A stretch of DNA of 37,954 nt from Tindallia sp. MSAO_Bac2 (GTDB lineage Bacteria > Bacillota > Clostridia > Peptostreptococcales > Tindalliaceae): NCBI GenBank assembly GCA_003838145.1, contig QYZZ01000006.1:1-37954 (forward strand), written 5' to 3'. Below, in pieces: positions 1-8,019 of this stretch. The stretch's first letter is position 1, and the number at the start of each line of letters is the position of its first letter. The translations under genes were made by a program, and so were the position numbers. The notes under the pieces are model-generated. The model ran no database searches and had not been told where the DNA came from. It saw only the letters and a list, made by a program, of their open reading frames with translations.

Positions 1-226
1 ATGGAGCAGACCAGCAAACGACTTCGCAAAGCAATTATGTGTCAACTACATCAGTGGATAGAGGATCTGCCCAGGTATATCAGGGCTTATCTGCCATTTT
101 CGCTCTGCGAAAGTTGAGTAAATAAAAAATGCTCGTTGCTGTACTTGTTGCTGTACTTGGAAATAAATACCGATTCTATCATTTATGTAAAAAACCCAAA
201 ACACACTGATACCAATTGATTGGTGG

Positions 227-302
227 TGGCGCACCTGGGAAGATTCGAACTTCCGACACCTGGTTTAGGAAACCAGTGCTCTATCCCCTGAGCTACAGGT
301 GC
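227..302 (-). tRNA. tRNA-Arg (anticodon CCU)
   Basis: Read on the minus strand, a complete cloverleaf is visible. The 7-bp acceptor stem is GCACCTG paired with CAGGTGC, followed by discriminator G and an encoded CCA. There is a D-arm with GTAGCTCAG, a 5-bp anticodon stem CTGGT/ACCAG around loop TTCCTAA, and a T-arm with GTTCGAATC. The anticodon CCT at 269-267 reads AGG, so this is an arginine tRNA. The total of 76 nt including CCA is standard. It sits alone, with no neighbouring tRNA genes in the window. Confidence 0.95.
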
Positions 303-311
303 ATATAATGT

Positions 312-340
312 CCTACCCAAAATGGGTAGGGTGTTTTTTT
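312..340 (+). terminator. hairpin with T-tract beside the tRNA gene
   Basis: CCTACCC at 312-318 pairs with GGGTAGG at 324-330 around AAAAT, followed by GTGTTTTTTT. It has the form of a plus-strand intrinsic terminator, but no convincing plus-strand gene is seen upstream in the window. A second, similar inverted repeat (ACTACCC with GGGTGGT, about 358-375) follows. The pair may instead separate the tRNA from a neighbouring transcript. Confidence 0.4.
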
Positions 341-540
341 GTATCTGCTTAAGAAAACTACCCTTTCCGGGTGGTTCCAAAATCTATAAATTGTCTCATA
401 ATGAATTAAAGACTGCCTTATACTATTATTATCAAAATTTATTGTAAAGTCAAGAAAAGAGGAGATGATTCAAAGAAAAACGTAATCCTTTTATCTTTTT
501 TTCTTTCTACTACCCAGTTTAATGAAAGGATGTGCTGTTT

Positions 541-2328
541 ATGTACCGAAAAGTATTCGCCTCATTATTAGTGATTGTGTTAATTTTTTCCATGCTCCCC
601 CTAACCGCCTTTGCGGCGTCCATCAGTGTTCAGCCCACTACCGTCCGGCCAGGAGAAGAAATAACCGCTTCTTTTTCCGGCACTGATCATACAAATGCCT
701 GGATTGGCTTTTATAAAACAGGCGCCGATGACCGGAATCTCACTTCCTATGCCTATGTTCGCAATACCAATGGAACTTACACGGTTACGGCACCTTATGA
801 TATTGGAACCTATAACTTCCGACTGTTTAATGATGGCGGTTATGGCCAGCGTATTGCCGTCAGCAGTTCAGTAACGGTAGTTCAGTTTAATCCGGTTTTT
901 ACTTTGCCAAAAACAACTTTTGCAGCAGAAGAAAACATGACGGTTCAATACTCGGATGCACCTTCTCATTCCCAGGCCTGGATTGGACTTTACAAATCCG
1001 GTTCTGATGACCGAAATTTTATTAAGTACGAGTACCTGAAAGGCACCTCCGGAAGTTATAATCTGGATTTGCCCAAGGATGCCGGACAGTATGAATTCCG
1101 GATCTTTCAGGATAACGGCTATACACGGGTAGGCACCAGCCAGGCGTTTTCTGTCAGCAGTTCTGCTACGGCTCCTGCAACACCAGAGCCTCCTGCTACC
1201 TCCAGTGACGGTGACATCATTTTTGATAACAACAATATCGCAGGCGTCGCCAACGGCCCCACCAACCCGACAACTTTCAGCATCAGTCAACCTCATGTCA
1301 TCACCAAGGTGGAAACCTATCACTGGAACAACCGTCAGGGATCGCCCGCCGGCTCCATAGGACTGCAGCATGCTGACGGAACCATGTATGGCCCCTGGCA
1401 GGCAACCGCACGAATCGGCTATCTTGATACTCCCAATGCTTACTGGTTTGTTGAGCCCAATGTCACCATCAAAGCCGGTACTTACACCATTATTGATTCA
1501 GAACCTTCCACCTGGTCCCACAACAGCCAGTCCAATAACGAAGGATTTGCGCAGGTATGGGGATATGCAACGGATTCAGCCCCTGCCACACCTGCTCCGA
1601 CACCAGCGCCAACACCACCGGCCACCGGAAGCACTTCTTCGGCTGAGTCTCACGACAGCGGAACCCGTATGGAATGGCCTACTGTCAGCGGCGCCCTGGG
1701 GTATCGGGTTTTCCGTTCTACCAATCCAAATGAGCTGGGTATTTCTGTGACCGACTTTTATATTACGGCACTACCGTTTATTGATGTTAACATTGAACCT
1801 AACACGGATTATTATTACACCGTTAAGCCAGTGCTTAAAGAAGCTAATCCTCTGCAGGGAATTGAAGAAGAATTGGGCGATGCCATTGCCACCTATACAG
1901 TGCGAAGCAGTTCCAATGTTATCGCCTCCGGAACCGGTGGTCAGCAGAGCTTTATCGTTTTACAGATTGACAATCCCCGCATGGTAGTTAATGGCGTTTC
2001 GGCAGAAATTGACCCGGGCCGTGGTACTACCCCGCAAATTATTTCCAACCGAACCATGGTACCTATCCGGGCTATCGTAGAAGCTATGGGCGGCAGTGTC
2101 GGCTGGGATGGCAGCGAAAGTAAAATTACGCTTAACGCCAAAGGCAATAACGTGGAAATGTGGCTGAACAGCAGGAATCTTCGTGCCAACGGGATTTCCA
2201 AAACCATGGACGTGGCTCCGGTTTCCATCGGTGGCCGAACCTTTGTCCCGGTCCGTTTTTCTGCTGATAATCTGGATGCCAAAGCCGACTGGATCAACAG
2301 CACCAGAGAGGTGGTTATTATATTTTGA
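541..2328 (+). CDS. secreted multidomain protein with C-terminal copper-amine-oxidase N-like (stalk) domain
   Basis: Start placed at ATG 541 (595 aa) because AAAGGA at 525-530 lies 10 nt upstream; the GTG at 532 is too close to it. Residues 1-26 form a Sec signal peptide (hydrophobic core, AFA cleavage site). Two homologous all-beta repeats follow, about 28-113 and 118-206, each containing AWIG(F/L)YK(T/S)G, DDRN and Y(N/E)FR(L/I)F. Next come a proline/threonine linker, an unfamiliar beta-rich domain (about 225-342) rich in Trp, a PAPTP linker, an Fn3-like segment (about 375-432), and a C-terminal copper-amine-oxidase N-terminal-like domain (about 480-595) with MVPIRAIVEAMGG and TFVPVRFSADNL. 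In Firmicutes that last domain is common on exported proteins and does not imply oxidase activity. No membrane anchor or sortase motif is seen, so it is probably released or wall-associated. Function unknown. Confidence 0.85.
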   Translation: MYRKVFASLLVIVLIFSMLPLTAFAASISVQPTTVRPGEEITASFSGTDHTNAWIGFYKTGADDRNLTSYAYVRNTNGTYTVTAPYDIGTYNFRLFNDGGYGQRIAVSSSVTVVQFNPVFTLPKTTFAAEENMTVQYSDAPSHSQAWIGLYKSGSDDRNFIKYEYLKGTSGSYNLDLPKDAGQYEFRIFQDNGYTRVGTSQAFSVSSSATAPATPEPPATSSDGDIIFDNNNIAGVANGPTNPTTFSISQPHVITKVETYHWNNRQGSPAGSIGLQHADGTMYGPWQATARIGYLDTPNAYWFVEPNVTIKAGTYTIIDSEPSTWSHNSQSNNEGFAQVWGYATDSAPATPAPTPAPTPPATGSTSSAESHDSGTRMEWPTVSGALGYRVFRSTNPNELGISVTDFYITALPFIDVNIEPNTDYYYTVKPVLKEANPLQGIEEELGDAIATYTVRSSSNVIASGTGGQQSFIVLQIDNPRMVVNGVSAEIDPGRGTTPQIISNRTMVPIRAIVEAMGGSVGWDGSESKITLNAKGNNVEMWLNSRNLRANGISKTMDVAPVSIGGRTFVPVRFSADNLDAKADWINSTREVVIIF

Positions 2329-2405
2329 TGCTGTCATTAAGGATCTTTTCGATGTTTTTCCAGAAATATTTTATGCATTAATGGCTTTTTAGGGGGCACA
2401 CAATA

Positions 2406-2444
2406 AACCGGGAACTGAGCGAATCAGTTCCCGGTTTCTTTTTT
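2406..2444 (+). terminator. intrinsic terminator of the secreted-protein gene
   Basis: A 13-bp perfect inverted repeat, AACCGGGAACTGA (2406-2418) with TCAGTTCCCGGTT (2424-2436), around a 5-nt loop, followed by TTCTTTTTT. It lies about 80 nt after the stop of the plus-strand gene and just before the end of the convergent minus-strand gene. It may act weakly in both directions. Confidence 0.9.
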
Positions 2445-2455
2445 CTTCAAAATCC

Positions 2456-2818
2456 TTACTGAATATTTGCCTGCTTTTCAGCAATGTCTCCCACTACCGG
2501 CAGTTTAAACCACTGATGCTTGTATGCCTTGTACATCATGACAATCCAAAGTACAAATGCTACTGGTGATAATAGCAGCAATACCAACCAGCCAAGGATA
2601 GGAATAAAGCCTAATACCGTTGAAAGAACCAAAAACGCAGCTGAAAGTAAAATAGACTGCATCGCATGGAACTTAACAAAACGACTTTCCTTCTCCAGAA
2701 CAAAAAAGATAATTCCGGTTACAAAGCCAAAAACATAGCTCAAAAGCCCGGCAACATTTTCGTCCATTCCCAATGATGATTTGTGTAATTTGTTTACTTC
2801 TCTTTCCTGATTTTCCAT
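2456..2818 (-). CDS. small DUF4870/Tic20-like membrane protein
   Basis: 120 aa. After a polar N-terminus the conserved lead-in (L-SYVFGFVTGIIFFVLEKES) and the motif RFVKFHAMQSI precede two further hydrophobic helices ending in MMYKAYKHQWFKLPVVGDIA. This order of short helix, FH(A)xQS, long hydrophobic hairpin and a C-terminal KLP-IG-like tail is that of the DUF4870 family of small integral membrane proteins, whose role is not established. A good Shine-Dalgarno (GAAGGAGGAAAAAGG) precedes the ATG. It appears to be a single gene, convergent with the secreted protein. Confidence 0.8.
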   Translation of the reverse strand: MENQEREVNKLHKSSLGMDENVAGLLSYVFGFVTGIIFFVLEKESRFVKFHAMQSILLSAAFLVLSTVLGFIPILGWLVLLLLSPVAFVLWIVMMYKAYKHQWFKLPVVGDIAEKQANIQ

Positions 2819-2969
2819 CCTTTTTCCTCCTTCATTAATCCAACGGTTTCCTGCCGCTTAGTTTCATGCCGTATGTAATGAAGGAATAATTTTTATTCCC
2901 GAGTATTCTTATGTATTTAATATAGTACCCGGTAAAAGCAAAACAAAAATGAGCCCTAAGTCTTATTTG

Positions 2970-3317
2970 TCAAAGCTGCTGGTTTTCCATTGGCTTCCCT
3001 TCCATAAAGGCTTTAATATTTCTGTAAGCAAGTTCAAAAGCCCTGTCCGGCACACTGGTGGATAAAAATGAAGCATGAGGCGTTGCTATTATTTTGGGAT
3101 GATCCCAGAGGGGACTTTTCTCCGGCAGTGGTTCTTCATGAAAAACATCCAGGGCTGCTGCTCTTAAGCCATTTTGGTTTAAATGATCCAGCAGCGCTTC
3201 TTCTTCGGATACCGGTTCCTTTTCATCCGACCATACCACTGGATTACAACCCAGTTCTCTGAACCGGTCAAGTTTGGCTTCCGTCATTTGATAACCGGCT
3301 GTTATCAGTATCTTCAT
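2970..3317 (-). pseudogene. D-2-hydroxyacid dehydrogenase remnant with internal in-frame deletion
   Basis: 115 aa where the family has about 310. Residues 1-38 (MKILITAGYQMTEAKLDRF... to EKEPVSEE) resemble the extreme N-terminus of NAD-dependent D-isomer 2-hydroxyacid dehydrogenases. From residue 39 the sequence continues directly with the family C-terminus: ALLDHLNQNGLRAAALDVFHEEPLP, then WDHPKIIATPHASF with the catalytic His. The whole NAD-binding Rossmann core (GxGxxG, catalytic Arg and Glu) is missing, about 200 residues. The junction falls in a GAAGAAG-rich stretch that both ends could share (VSEE and the usual VDEEAL), which fits a recombinational deletion. A strong ribosome site (AGGAGG) remains, so a stub could still be made. 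It lies downstream of the lysA-MFS pair on the same strand. Confidence 0.8.
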
Positions 3318-3350
3318 TGTTTTTCCTCCTGTTATCTTAGCTGTTGTTCC

Positions 3351-4592
3351 CTACCTTATCCTGCACTCTTTTTGATGGTGCCCCTCTTTCATAAAGAAGC
3401 TGGCGATAAATCCAATCAAAGCGGTTATCAGGAAAACCGTTGCACCGGTTTGATAGGTTGCTGCTGTTTCTCCCGTCCGTAAAAACCAGGCTACCACGCT
3501 GTTTATCAGAGATGTGCCGAAAAAAGGTGCCATATTAATAAACCCGGTGGCAATGCCCGTATATTCCGTCCTGGTCAGCTCTTTAATATTAGTGAAGCAA
3601 AGCATGGGACTGATGGATACGGATCCGGTAAAAAATAACACAATGACCAGCAGCCAGATTTGCTGCAGCCGGGGTAAAATCAGGATCATCAAAATCCATC
3701 CTGTCAGCAGCACCAGTAAAGCTGCCTGCAGTACCCGTTTTCGCTTTCCCAGCCCGTCGGAGATCCTGCCTATAAGCGGAGACCCGATGAGAATTCCGGC
3801 CATGTAAACCATGATCAGGTTCGCTGCCCTGTCCAGTGGCATGTCGTACACGTAACGGATGAAGTGTGGGCCCCACAGGCCGGAAAAGCTCATATAGGAT
3901 CCAAAAACCGTAAAAAGCACCACCATATTAATCCAGGTGTAACGATTGGCGGCTACTGTTTTTACTCCTTTTATCACGCTTATTTTCTGTGATCTGGCAC
4001 GCTGTTCCTGCTCCTTATCATCCCGGGGTGGCCGGTCCGTAATCATAAAAAAGATCACAAAGATGGGAATCAGGGTAATCACCGCCAGGACCAAGTGCCC
4101 TCCCCGCCATCCAATCACGTTGGTTAAGTGATAAAAGGGAGCTGTTGCCAAAATACCACCAGCGTTCCCTATAACAGCTGTCATGCCGGCAATAGTGGCA
4201 AATTCTGTTGGTTTAAACCAGAGTGCCTGAATCTTAAAAATGGAGGTAAAGACCGTTGCAGCCCCAAATCCTATTAAAATTCTGGCTAAATACAAAAGAA
4301 TAGGCGTGGGAGAGATGGCAAAAAACAAAGACCCCAGTAATACGGCTGACATCCCCGCTAATACCACTTTTCTGGGACCCTGAGCATCCACCATGATTCC
4401 GCAGGGAATCTGCAGAAATCCATAGGTGTAAAAATACATGGAGGACATCAGGCTGATACCAGCGGTGGAAAGCAATAAATCTTCCCGAAGCGGATCAGCA
4501 ATGACACCAATGGAATACCGGTGAAAAAATCCAATCATAAAGGCCAGTCCGAAGACCAGCCATACAATGTATTTCGATGTTATTTTCTTCAT
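3351..4592 (-). CDS. MFS transporter
   Basis: 413 aa with about 12 hydrophobic helices in two halves, the usual major facilitator size. The first cytoplasmic loop carries GIMVDAQGPRKV, a version of the MFS signature G-x-x-x-D-x-x-G-x-R-(R/K). The second half has the equivalent GRISDGLGKRKR. The central loop is charged (DRPPRDDKEQEQRARS). Its ATG overlaps the lysA stop by 4 nt (ATGA), so it is translationally coupled to lysA and made from the same mRNA. The neighbour suggests a substrate related to diaminopimelate or lysine, for instance amino-acid export, but no residue proves this. Confidence 0.85.
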   Translation of the reverse strand: MKKITSKYIVWLVFGLAFMIGFFHRYSIGVIADPLREDLLLSTAGISLMSSMYFYTYGFLQIPCGIMVDAQGPRKVVLAGMSAVLLGSLFFAISPTPILLYLARILIGFGAATVFTSIFKIQALWFKPTEFATIAGMTAVIGNAGGILATAPFYHLTNVIGWRGGHLVLAVITLIPIFVIFFMITDRPPRDDKEQEQRARSQKISVIKGVKTVAANRYTWINMVVLFTVFGSYMSFSGLWGPHFIRYVYDMPLDRAANLIMVYMAGILIGSPLIGRISDGLGKRKRVLQAALLVLLTGWILMILILPRLQQIWLLVIVLFFTGSVSISPMLCFTNIKELTRTEYTGIATGFINMAPFFGTSLINSVVAWFLRTGETAATYQTGATVFLITALIGFIASFFMKEGHHQKECRIR

Positions 4593-5875
4593 TCTACATC
4601 TGCCTCTCGTTCCCGTCGCAACAGGTCCTCGAAAGTTTCACGCCGAATCATCAGCCTGGCTTCATTACCTGTTAGAAGAACTGTCGCCGGTCGGGGTAAC
4701 CGGTTATAATTGTTGGCCATGGATTCGCCATAAGCACCGGTGGACAGCACTGCCAGGGTATCACCTCTTTGCAGCGGAGGCGCTTTCAGGTCATATATCA
4801 GAATATCGCCTGTTTCGCAGCATTTTCCGGCAATGGTGACGGTTTCCGTTTTTTCCTGGTCTGCCTTGTTTGCAACAATCGCATCATACTGTGCATCATA
4901 GAGAGCTGGCCGCACATTGTCCGGTAAACCGCCGTCCACGCTTGCATAAGTCCGTACTTCAGGAATTTCCTTTATGGCTCCAATAGTATAAAGCGTAATC
5001 CCGGCTTCTCCAATAATCCAGCGGCCCGGTTCAATTGTAACCGTTGGTTGCTTCAGTTTCAGTTCCCTGGATCTTTTAATTACCGTTTCCATTATGGCAT
5101 CTGTATACCAGGATGGTGGGTGCGGTTTGTCTTTTTCCGTATACCGAATGCCGTAACCGCCGCCGGCGTTTATTTCCTCCACCTCAAAGCCCAGCTTTTC
5201 CTTCAGCTGCTGGCAAAGCTGCAATACCTTCTCCACTGCTTCCACGTATATTTCCTGCTGAAACAGGTTGGATCCCAGATGAAAATGAAAGCCTTTCAGG
5301 TTGATATGAGGTGCCGCCAGTGCCGACTGTACGGCTTTTTCAATGATTTCCGGAACCAGCGGAATCCCAAACTTACTGTCTTTCTGTCCTGTCATAATGT
5401 GGCGGTGGGTTTCACCCTCCACTTCCGGAACGATTCGGATCTGAATATCCACACACCGGTTTTCTTCAGAAGCAATAGCTTCCAGTAATGTAATTTCTTC
5501 CGGATGATCCACCACGATCCGGCCGACTTTCCATTCAACAGCCATGGTCAACTCTTCCATGCTTTTATTATTGCCGTGAAAAATGACCCGCTCCATGGGA
5601 AATCCGGCTTCTCTGGCCGTATAAAGTTCCCCTCCTGATACCACATCCAGGCAGAGTCCTTCACTTTGGATGATTTTGCACATGGCCATGGATAAAAACG
5701 CCTTGCTGGCATAAGCAGCACGACTGCCCGGGTGTTTATCCAGAAACTCCGACCTGATCATCTGACAGCGATGCCGTATGATATCCTCCGAGACAACGTA
5801 CAGTGGTGTGCCATACTGTTGAGCCAAAGCCACCGTATCGTGACCGGCAAACTGATAGTTTTGGGAACTGGTCAT
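4589..5875 (-). CDS. lysA: diaminopimelate decarboxylase
   Basis: 428 aa, a fold-type III PLP enzyme that decarboxylates meso-diaminopimelate to L-lysine in the cytoplasm. Visible family marks are AAYASKAF with the PLP lysine at residue 58, HGNNKS, the phosphate loop GGGYGIRY, EPGRWIIGEAG, CCETGD with the catalytic cysteine, and GAYGESMANNYN with the substrate/PLP tyrosine. Ornithine or carboxynorspermidine decarboxylases share the fold, but CCETGD and GAYG..M..NYN fit LysA. GAGGAG lies 7 nt upstream of the ATG. No L-box lysine riboswitch is visible in the roughly 130-nt leader. First gene of an operon with the MFS transporter. Confidence 0.93.
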   Translation of the reverse strand: MTSSQNYQFAGHDTVALAQQYGTPLYVVSEDIIRHRCQMIRSEFLDKHPGSRAAYASKAFLSMAMCKIIQSEGLCLDVVSGGELYTAREAGFPMERVIFHGNNKSMEELTMAVEWKVGRIVVDHPEEITLLEAIASEENRCVDIQIRIVPEVEGETHRHIMTGQKDSKFGIPLVPEIIEKAVQSALAAPHINLKGFHFHLGSNLFQQEIYVEAVEKVLQLCQQLKEKLGFEVEEINAGGGYGIRYTEKDKPHPPSWYTDAIMETVIKRSRELKLKQPTVTIEPGRWIIGEAGITLYTIGAIKEIPEVRTYASVDGGLPDNVRPALYDAQYDAIVANKADQEKTETVTIAGKCCETGDILIYDLKAPPLQRGDTLAVLSTGAYGESMANNYNRLPRPATVLLTGNEARLMIRRETFEDLLRREREADVE

Positions 5876-5965
5876 GTCTTCACTCCTCGATTATTTCATC
5901 TTATCCCCACTATTTTATCAGAGTGTCGACCTTTTGAAAATGCCAACTTTTCCATTTCCTACACA

Positions 5966-5994
5966 AAAATACTAGTGACCATTAAATATATCAA
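5966..5994 (-). promoter_or_regulatory. candidate sigma-A promoter for lysA
   Basis: On the minus strand, TTGATA (5994-5989), a 17-bp spacer, and TATTTT (5971-5966). This gives a leader of roughly 85 nt before lysA. It begins just after the stop of the upstream receiver gene on the same strand, so lysA can be transcribed independently of it. Confidence 0.45.
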
Positions 5995-6009
5995 TCAGGA
6001 AGGTGTTTT

Positions 6010-6411
6010 TTATTCAGCTGGTGAGAACTCCATTTTTTCCAGAGTTTCATATATTTTTTCCTTTGTGTAAGGTTTGGTAATATAGGCGTCACAGCCTTCT
6101 TCGTAAGCTTTGTATATATTGTCTGTATCTCCTAATGCGGTTACCATAATGATTTTTGCGGAGGGCTGATCCGGATTCTTCATCTCTTTTTCAACTTCTT
6201 TGATGGTTTTTAATGTTTGCAGTCCATCCATTTTTGGCATCAGAATATCCAGGCATACCAGATCATATAGCGCATCTTCCTGAATAGACTGTACAAAATA
6301 GTTTACAGCTATCATGCCATTCTCAGCAATGGTGCATTCTCCAAAAGGCTCCAGCAGCTTTGCCAAAACAAAACCGGAAGGTTGGTTATCTTCAGCTATC
6401 AATATTTTCAT
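6010..6411 (-). CDS. stand-alone CheY-like receiver protein
   Basis: 133 aa, a single response-regulator receiver domain with no output domain. The acidic pocket is at residues 7-8 (AEDNQ), the phosphoacceptor is Asp55 in LVCLDILMPKMDG, the switch Thr91 is in VTALGD and the conserved Lys113 is in ITKPYTKEK. Such proteins act by binding a partner or as a relay station. The gene starts inside the 3' end of the HPt gene (20-nt overlap), so the two are co-translated. That makes the HPt protein its probable phosphate partner. Confidence 0.92.
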   Translation of the reverse strand: MKILIAEDNQPSGFVLAKLLEPFGECTIAENGMIAVNYFVQSIQEDALYDLVCLDILMPKMDGLQTLKTIKEVEKEMKNPDQPSAKIIMVTALGDTDNIYKAYEEGCDAYITKPYTKEKIYETLEKMEFSPAE

Positions 6412-7873
6412 CGTCTACCTCCTCAACAGTATTCTGCTCAACTACCCAGGCTTTACAGACTTTATGGATCATGTCTCGTTCATTTTCATAGAAAATGATT
6501 TTTCGGGTGATAGGCAGGTATGCTCCGCCTGTGTGAATTCGTTTTTTCATTTTCCCATCATTGACTAAAAACAGAGTTATTCCCTTTTCCTTAAGTTCCC
6601 GGTCTACCTTATCCAGGGTCATTATTTCGTCTTGTCTGAGTTGATTCAGCCGGCTGATATCTATCAGATATAGTTTATACCGCTGCTCATCCAGTTCCAT
6701 AGCTTTATTCTGAAATGTTAAAATGATATTCTGATTTTCTTTTACTCTATGGCGTCTCAAAAATGTTTCATTATTTGTTAGACGGTATGCATCGTACAAC
6801 AGCTGGATCAGCATTTCTTTAATCATCATAAATGCTGTTTCTGAGTTTCTGAATATTTTACAGTCTTCGGATTGAATCATTTCTTTCAGCGTTGTCAGTC
6901 CGTCTTTCCAGGATCGATAGTATGAATGGTCTTCCAAAAGAATTGCCTGTGAGTGAATTCTGACCAGATTATATTCTATTTTTGTCCAAAAATCATTATC
7001 CATTTTGGCTGATTTCCTGTTATCCATATCATAAAATATTTTTGCCATTTCAGCAAAATACATGAAGAAAAACTCTTTATCCGCAATGGTCAGTGCATGA
7101 GCTTGATATGCTTCTGACAAGTCAAATACAAAAAAATCCTTTATATAACCAAGATCTATCTCTCTTTGTATCTCTACACGGTCCAAGCTGCTGCGATAGA
7201 GAATTTCCATTTCATTTCCTTCAGTCATGTCTTCCATTGCTATTATAGCACTGGTATCGGGAGCAGAGTAGTCGATTGATCCTTTCTCAGCCAGGTTTTT
7301 ATGAACCAAAAATCGGGTAACAGCCGGCATTGGATTCCCGGTATCCATGACAAGGTGTATAAAGTATCTGTTTTTATAACTATGTACTTCATCTGCTGAA
7401 AGAACCTTTTCAGGCTGGACTTCTACTGCAGTCTCTTTTTCTTCAGGCAGTTCTTCCCTGGCTGGCAGGGATTCAAACTCTTTTTTGTCCAGAGTCTGTT
7501 TAAGTTGTTCCTTAAGACCTCTGGATAATTTAATAATAGATGAAATGTTGTCTGCTTCCAGAGAAGGATTCTTGCGGTTTTCCACCATTTTATATATGGT
7601 ATCCACTGATTCATAGGACAGATCTACAATAGATTCATCAAGCAACAGATCCTCTCTTCGCACTGCATCCCATACATCTTCCAGCTTATGGGCCAAATCC
7701 TGCACTTCTTCATATCCCATGGCAGCGGAAGAACCTTTTATAGAGTGAACGGATCGGAAAAACTGATCCATTTGGTCTTTAGAATAGGTTTTTTTTAATT
7801 CAGAGAGACAGACTTCACATTCATTCAGTTGTTCAAAGGTTTCTTCAAAATACGCAGCAGCTAAAGATTCCAT
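6392..7873 (-). CDS. HPt-domain protein with CheA-like linker and C-terminal STAS-like domain, no kinase domain
   Basis: 493 aa. Residues 1-100 form a histidine phosphotransfer domain (FFRSVHSIKGSSAAMGYEEVQDLAHKLEDV) with phospho-His43. Residues about 168-255 (RYFIHLVMDTGNPMPAVTRF ... DFFVFDL) resemble the regulatory segment between HPt and dimerisation domains in some CheA proteins. Residues about 256-380 are helical and unfamiliar. The last about 100 residues (NIILTFQNKAMELDEQRYKLYLIDISRLNQL...) read like a STAS fold. There is no dimerisation helix pair, GHKL ATPase or CheW domain, so it cannot phosphorylate itself and must receive phosphate from elsewhere. It overlaps the following receiver gene. 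AAAGGATG precedes the ATG. The HPt call is firm; the rest is tentative. Confidence 0.82.
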   Translation of the reverse strand: MESLAAAYFEETFEQLNECEVCLSELKKTYSKDQMDQFFRSVHSIKGSSAAMGYEEVQDLAHKLEDVWDAVRREDLLLDESIVDLSYESVDTIYKMVENRKNPSLEADNISSIIKLSRGLKEQLKQTLDKKEFESLPAREELPEEKETAVEVQPEKVLSADEVHSYKNRYFIHLVMDTGNPMPAVTRFLVHKNLAEKGSIDYSAPDTSAIIAMEDMTEGNEMEILYRSSLDRVEIQREIDLGYIKDFFVFDLSEAYQAHALTIADKEFFFMYFAEMAKIFYDMDNRKSAKMDNDFWTKIEYNLVRIHSQAILLEDHSYYRSWKDGLTTLKEMIQSEDCKIFRNSETAFMMIKEMLIQLLYDAYRLTNNETFLRRHRVKENQNIILTFQNKAMELDEQRYKLYLIDISRLNQLRQDEIMTLDKVDRELKEKGITLFLVNDGKMKKRIHTGGAYLPITRKIIFYENERDMIHKVCKAWVVEQNTVEEVDDENIDS

Positions 7874-7971
7874 ATAAGCATCATCCTTTTGTAATGGTGT
7901 AAGATTTTTTCCCGACTAGTTGTCCTAATACCCTTTAGAGTGTTTAATAATGATTTTTTTTTATTATTTAT

Positions 7972-8007
7972 GTAAAAACCGGCCAATATATGTTGGCCGG
8001 TTTTTAC
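7972..8007 (-). terminator. terminator of serS
   Basis: Perfect 15-bp inverted repeat: GTAAAAACCGGCCAA (7972-7986) pairs with TTGGCCGGTTTTTAC (7993-8007), with the A and T runs built into the stem. It lies 12 nt after the serS stop on the minus strand and before the HPt gene on the same strand. The symmetry would also allow it to work in the other direction. Confidence 0.9.
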
Positions 8008-8019
8008 ATCTTCATCCTT

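Noticed and set aside
1-226. Plus-strand frame open from the first base to the TGA at 115-117, and a 62-codon minus-strand frame over the same area
   Set aside because: Neither resembles a known protein. The first could be the tail of a gene outside the window but cannot be supported. A near-duplicate TTGCTGTACTTG pair at about 136-160 is too short to call.
1370-1987. Long plus-strand frames inside the secreted-protein gene
   Set aside because: Shadow frames of the clearly coding frame, low-complexity and without ribosome sites.
5876-6009. Lysine riboswitch upstream of lysA
   Set aside because: The leader is too short and lacks the conserved L-box core; only a simple promoter is visible.
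7940-7965. GGGTAT upstream of the HPt gene as a sigma-B -10 element
   Set aside because: No matching -35 (GTTT-like) at the right distance, so it is not supported.
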